NCBI GenBank assembly: GCA_903921965.1
Contig: CAIXSE010000025.1
Span: 1-15,886 of the forward strand
DNA length: 15,886 nucleotides
Direction: 5' to 3'
Origin: an uncultured Thermoleophilia bacterium
GTDB taxonomy: Bacteria; Actinomycetota; Thermoleophilia; UBA2241
In this document: positions 13,926 to 15,886 of the stretch, piece after piece
How the letters are laid out: each line of letters begins with the position of its first letter
Position numbering within the stretch: position 1 is the first letter of the stretch
Position numbers and translations under genes: made by a program
Notes under the pieces: model-generated
What the model saw: only the letters and a program-made list of their open reading frames with translations
Database searches by the model: none
What the model was told of the DNA's origin: nothing

Positions 13926-13989
13926 CCGCGTAGGACGCGGCACCCGGGGGCACAACGAACCAGGCCCCGCGCCCCGGCGGAGGGGCCTG
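13926..13989 (+). terminator. Two perfect hairpins in the gap before the YCII-like gene
   Basis: CCGCGT/ACGCGG (13926-13931 with 13935-13940) forms a 6-bp stem with a 3-base loop. CAGGCCCC/GGGGCCTG (13961-13968 with 13982-13989) forms an 8-bp stem with a 13-base loop. They lie 51 and 86 bases after the preceding stop, in a 150-base gap. The second could terminate the upstream gene or act as an attenuator in the leader of the next one. There is no T-run. Confidence 0.4.
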
Positions 13990-14025
13990 CACCTCGCTCG
14001 GTCGCACGACGAAAGGACGGCCGTC

Positions 14026-14337
14026 ATGGCCAGGTACGTGCTCGCATACACCGGAGGCAGCATGGGCGCGAGCCCTGAGGAGCAGCAGGCGATCATGGAC
14101 CGGTGGATGGGCTGGTTCGGCTCGCTGGGCCCGGATCTCGTCGACGGCGGGAGCCCGTTCGGACCGTCGGCGACCGTCACCGCCGAGGGCGCCTCGGACG
14201 GGGGAGCGTCGTCGCTCACCGGCTACACCATCATCTCGGCCGCCGACCTCGGGGCCGCCACGGAGACGGCCAAGGAGTGCCCGGTCCTCGCGGCCGGCGG
14301 CACGATCGAGGTGTACGAGACCGTCGAGATGGGGTGA
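14026..14337 (+). CDS. YCII-related (DGPF-type) small protein
   Basis: 103 residues. The sequence opens with the strand RYVLAYTGGSM and then a helix (PEEQQAIMDRWMGWFGSLG). GGSPFGPSATV is a variant of the DGPF loop, followed by TGYTIISAADLGAATETAKECPVLAAGGTIEVYE, all typical of the YCII/DGPF ferredoxin-like fold. Family members are small cytoplasmic dimers; some are dehydratase- or dehalogenase-like, most are of unknown role, and some are linked to extracytoplasmic-function sigma factors. No such sigma gene is seen here. The ATG has AAAGGA 9 bases upstream. The next gene starts 7 bases after its stop, so the two are probably co-transcribed. Confidence 0.85.
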   Translation: MARYVLAYTGGSMGASPEEQQAIMDRWMGWFGSLGPDLVDGGSPFGPSATVTAEGASDGGASSLTGYTIISAADLGAATETAKECPVLAAGGTIEVYETVEMG

Positions 14338-14344
14338 CGGCGCG

Positions 14345-14554
14345 GTGAAGATGCCCGGGCCGACGGAGGACGAGGCCGCCGCCCTGCGGGCTGCCGGCGG
14401 CGGCCCCTTCGGCCCCGAGGGGCGGCCGATGGGTGGCTACGTCACCCTGCCGCCGGCGCTCGGGGCGGCCGAGACCGGGACGTACGTCGCGGCGTCGCTG
14501 GCGTATGCCGCCTCGCTGCCGCCCATGAAGCCGAAGAAGGCCGGAGGCCGCTGA
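14345..14554 (+). pseudogene. Internally deleted TfoX/Sxy-like protein (69 residues)
   Basis: The N-terminus (VKMPGPTEDE) and the C-terminal half (GGGPFGPEGRPMGGYVTLP, then a helix ending ASLPPMKPKK) both look like the two ends of a TfoX/Sxy-type small protein, normally about 110-120 residues. The middle that should hold the core strands and the MFGN-x-AAFVNG-like segment is missing, and the ends are joined in frame near 14372-14380. The GTG at 14345 is used because family members begin with MKMP-like sequence; an ATG two codons later is the alternative. The ribosome site is weak, but the gene follows the YCII-like gene by 7 bases and may be coupled. It is either a decaying remnant or a minimal variant. 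Resemblance is from memory of the family, without an alignment. Confidence 0.6.
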
Positions 14555-14556
14555 CC

Positions 14557-14574
14557 GCCGGCGCGTCCGCCGGC
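14557..14574 (+). terminator. Hairpin immediately after the TfoX-like gene
   Basis: GCCGGCG (14557-14563) and CGCCGGC (14568-14574) form a perfect 7-bp stem with a CGTC loop, 2 bases after the stop codon. No T-run follows, but location and strength make a terminator likely. Confidence 0.55.
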
Positions 14575-14606
14575 ACAAACGGTGTAGGCCGGACCCGTTC
14601 GCCTCA

Positions 14607-14643
14607 CTCTAGAAGTAGAGCCCGTCGCCCACAGGCGACGGGC
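14607..14643. other. Tandem hairpins, possible structured RNA or terminator
   Basis: CTCTA/TAGAG (14607-14611 with 14616-14620, loop GAAG) is followed directly by a 10-bp perfect stem, GCCCGTCGCC (14620-14629) with GGCGACGGGC (14634-14643) around a CACA loop; the two stems share base 14620. This is the strongest secondary structure in the gap. No T-run is adjacent on either strand. No known RNA family is recognised. Confidence 0.45.
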
Positions 14644-14839
14644 GGACCGGAACGTGGCGCCGGCGACCTGGAGGGGGGAGCGTTGAGCACGCGGATCCCG
14701 CACTCGCGATGCATCGGGTCGTCCCCGGCGCCCCACACACCGGCTCGCGGCCCGGTCCAGCCCCTCCGCGGACACCCGCGTTCTCGCCGGCCATCCGGGC
14801 CGCGTCTCTGACGCACCCGGCGCTCGCGGCGGCCGCGCC

Positions 14840-14864
14840 GGCCGGGATTCCCTCCATCCCGGCC
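14840..14864. other. Perfect 9-bp hairpin in the intergenic gap
   Basis: GGCCGGGAT (14840-14848) and ATCCCGGCC (14856-14864) pair perfectly around a TCCCTCC loop. It lies about 60 bases upstream of the direct repeats ahead of the protease gene. It could be an operator-like inverted repeat or an RNA stem; its role is unknown. Confidence 0.4.
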
Positions 14865-14921
14865 CGCGGCCACCACGGGCGGCTTGCGGGACCGGCGCGG
14901 CGCACAGCGGCCGGCCCCACA

Positions 14922-14951
14922 CTCTCAGGCTCCTCTCAGGTCCACCACAGG
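14922..14951 (+). promoter_or_regulatory. Tandem 11-bp direct repeats upstream of the protease gene
   Basis: CTCTCAGG occurs identically at 14922-14929 and 14933-14940, and ACCACAGG sits one period later at 14944-14951. The CAGG core is thus exactly every 11 bases (14926, 14937, 14948). Direct repeats with this period are the usual binding pattern of OmpR/PhoB-family response regulators. The unit differs from the GCTAACC-type unit at pstS and phoP, so a different regulator is implied. No clear -10 was found between the repeats and the start codon; TCACACT (14971-14977) is a weak candidate. Confidence 0.6.
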
Positions 14952-15009
14952 CTCGCCCAAGGCGCGCCGGTCACACTCCTCGCAGGCAGCCTGTCCCAAG
15001 GAGGACCCC

Positions 15010-15886
15010 ATGTCCAAGAGAGCTTCAGCAGCCTGGATGTTCCTGGCCGGTGTCGCCGTGACCGCACTCGTCCTCGTGGCGCTCGTCGCCGCGGGCGTCG
15101 TCCCGACGAACACCGTGACGAAGACGGTCGTGCGCACGACGACACCCGCCGCATCCAACTCCACCGTGGCCCTGAACACCGCCCCCGTCAGCGGCGAAGG
15201 CCTCACGCCGGCACAGATCTACCAGCAGTACTCGGCCGGCGTGGTCGAGGTCTTCTCGACGTTCTCCGCGTCCCAGAGCCAGCAGCTGTCGCCGTTCGGC
15301 CAGCAGTCCGGCGGCGCCGCCCAGGCGCTCGGCTCGGGCTTCGTCGTGTCGTCCGACGGCTACATCATCACCAACGCCCACGTCGTGGAGGACAACGGCA
15401 CCCGCGCGAGCTCCGTCTCCGTGATGTTCAAGAACGCCGACGGCACCGACTCGACCAAGGTCCCGGCCACCATCGTCGGTATCGACGAGACCAGCGACGT
15501 CGCCCTGCTCAAGATCGACCCGGCCAAGGCGCCGCAGCTGCTCGCCCTCACCCTGGGCGACTCGAGCGCCGTGCAGGTCGGCGAGCCCGTCGTCGCCATC
15601 GGCAACCCGCTGGGCTACGACTTCACCGTGACGTCCGGCATCGTCTCGGCCGTCAACCGCAACCTCGAGTCCCCCAACGGCTCGGTCATCCCGGACGGCA
15701 TCCAGACCGACGCCGCCATCAACTCCGGCAACTCCGGCGGCCCGCTGTTCAACGCGAAGGGCGAGGTCATCGGCATCAACGAGCAGATCGCCACGCAGTC
15801 GGGCGGCAATGAAGGCCTCGGGTTCGCCGTGCCGATCAACACCGCCAAGAACGTCATCGAGCAGCTCAAGAGCAGCGGAAGGGTCA
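15010..15886 (+). CDS. HtrA/DegP-like S1C serine protease, 3' end outside window
   Basis: 292 complete codons are visible, open to the window edge. A short basic N-terminus and one membrane segment (about 9-31) are followed by a Thr/Ser-rich linker and the trypsin-like protease domain. The catalytic triad is present: His124 in YIITNAHVV, Asp163 in DETSDVALLK and Ser242 in NSGNSGGPL. The family strand LGSGFVVSSDGYI and VAIGNPLGYDFTVTSGIVSAVNR are also clear. A Gln/Ser-rich insert (about 80-100) precedes the first strand. PDZ domain(s) would be expected beyond the window. The protein acts outside the membrane in quality control of misfolded proteins. The ATG has AAGGAGGA (14998-15005) 4 bases upstream. 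Direct repeats upstream suggest envelope-stress control by a two-component system. Confidence 0.93.
   Translation, partial: MSKRASAAWMFLAGVAVTALVLVALVAAGVVPTNTVTKTVVRTTTPAASNSTVALNTAPVSGEGLTPAQIYQQYSAGVVEVFSTFSASQSQQLSPFGQQSGGAAQALGSGFVVSSDGYIITNAHVVEDNGTRASSVSVMFKNADGTDSTKVPATIVGIDETSDVALLKIDPAKAPQLLALTLGDSSAVQVGEPVVAIGNPLGYDFTVTSGIVSAVNRNLESPNGSVIPDGIQTDAAINSGNSGGPLFNAKGEVIGINEQIATQSGGNEGLGFAVPINTAKNVIEQLKSSGRV

Larger units (their letters stand above)
14555..15009. other. 455-base gene-free region
   Basis: Between the TfoX-like remnant and the protease gene I see no convincing protein gene on either strand; the open frames here are GC-rich shadows with Arg/Pro/Gly-rich composition. The region holds the terminator hairpin at its left end, a tandem hairpin near 14607-14643, another perfect hairpin at 14840-14864 and direct repeats at 14922-14951. 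It is therefore mostly regulatory or structural. Confidence 0.6.

Noticed and set aside
14683..14811. 42-codon open frame with GGAGGGGGG ahead of a TTG start
   Set aside because: Rare start codon, Arg/Pro/Ser-rich composition with no recognisable domain, and it lies inside a hairpin-rich non-coding gap.
14709..15812. Plus-strand frame overlapping the HtrA-like gene in another phase
   Set aside because: The correct frame from 15010 shows a complete catalytic triad and ribosome site; this frame is Arg-rich noise.

Overview
The window is very GC-rich, with G or C at almost every third codon position. It uses GTG and ATG starts, short actinobacterial-style intergenic gaps and TANNNT -10 elements. 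Together with a PhoP/PHO-box style phosphate regulon, a lipoprotein PstS and a NapC-like multihaem cytochrome, this suggests an actinobacterium, perhaps of the Thermoleophilia type. That placement is an inference from gene content and protein resemblance; there is no rRNA or tRNA in the window.

Region 1 (1-7985) is a complete phosphate-sensing and uptake island. At the left edge is the 3' part of a SixA-like histidine phosphatase whose visible active-site positions are replaced. Convergent to it is pstS-pstC-pstA-pstB-phoU on the minus strand, then phoP-phoR on the same strand as a separate operon. Both promoters, ahead of pstS and ahead of phoP, carry tandem 11-bp-period repeats of a GGTTAGC-like heptamer (GCTAACC read in gene direction). 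A TANNNT -10 sits at exactly the same distance from the repeats in both. This is the best-supported regulatory finding here: an autoregulated PHO-box circuit visible on both operons.

Region 2 (8004-10093): a DadA-like FAD amine/D-amino-acid dehydrogenase is divergent from phoP and shares its repeat-bearing promoter region. It converges on a HAD-superfamily phosphatase that seems to be expressed from a near-leaderless promoter.

Region 3 (10347-13314): a membrane-anchored NapC/NrfH-type cytochrome has nine CXXCH motifs plus one CX3CH, one CX4CH and a short CXCH. A C5/G5 palindrome lies in its probable promoter. Upstream is a two-gene operon of an Nramp/MntH metal transporter and a universal stress protein.

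Region 4 (13381-15886): a conserved protein of unknown function, a YCII/DGPF-type small protein, an internally deleted TfoX/Sxy-like gene, and a 455-bp gene-free stretch with several perfect hairpins. Then comes the 5' part of a membrane-anchored HtrA/DegP serine protease. The protease is preceded by a different set of 11-bp-spaced direct repeats (CTCTCAGG), suggesting control by another OmpR/PhoB-family regulator. No mobile elements, CRISPR arrays or tRNA/rRNA genes were seen.
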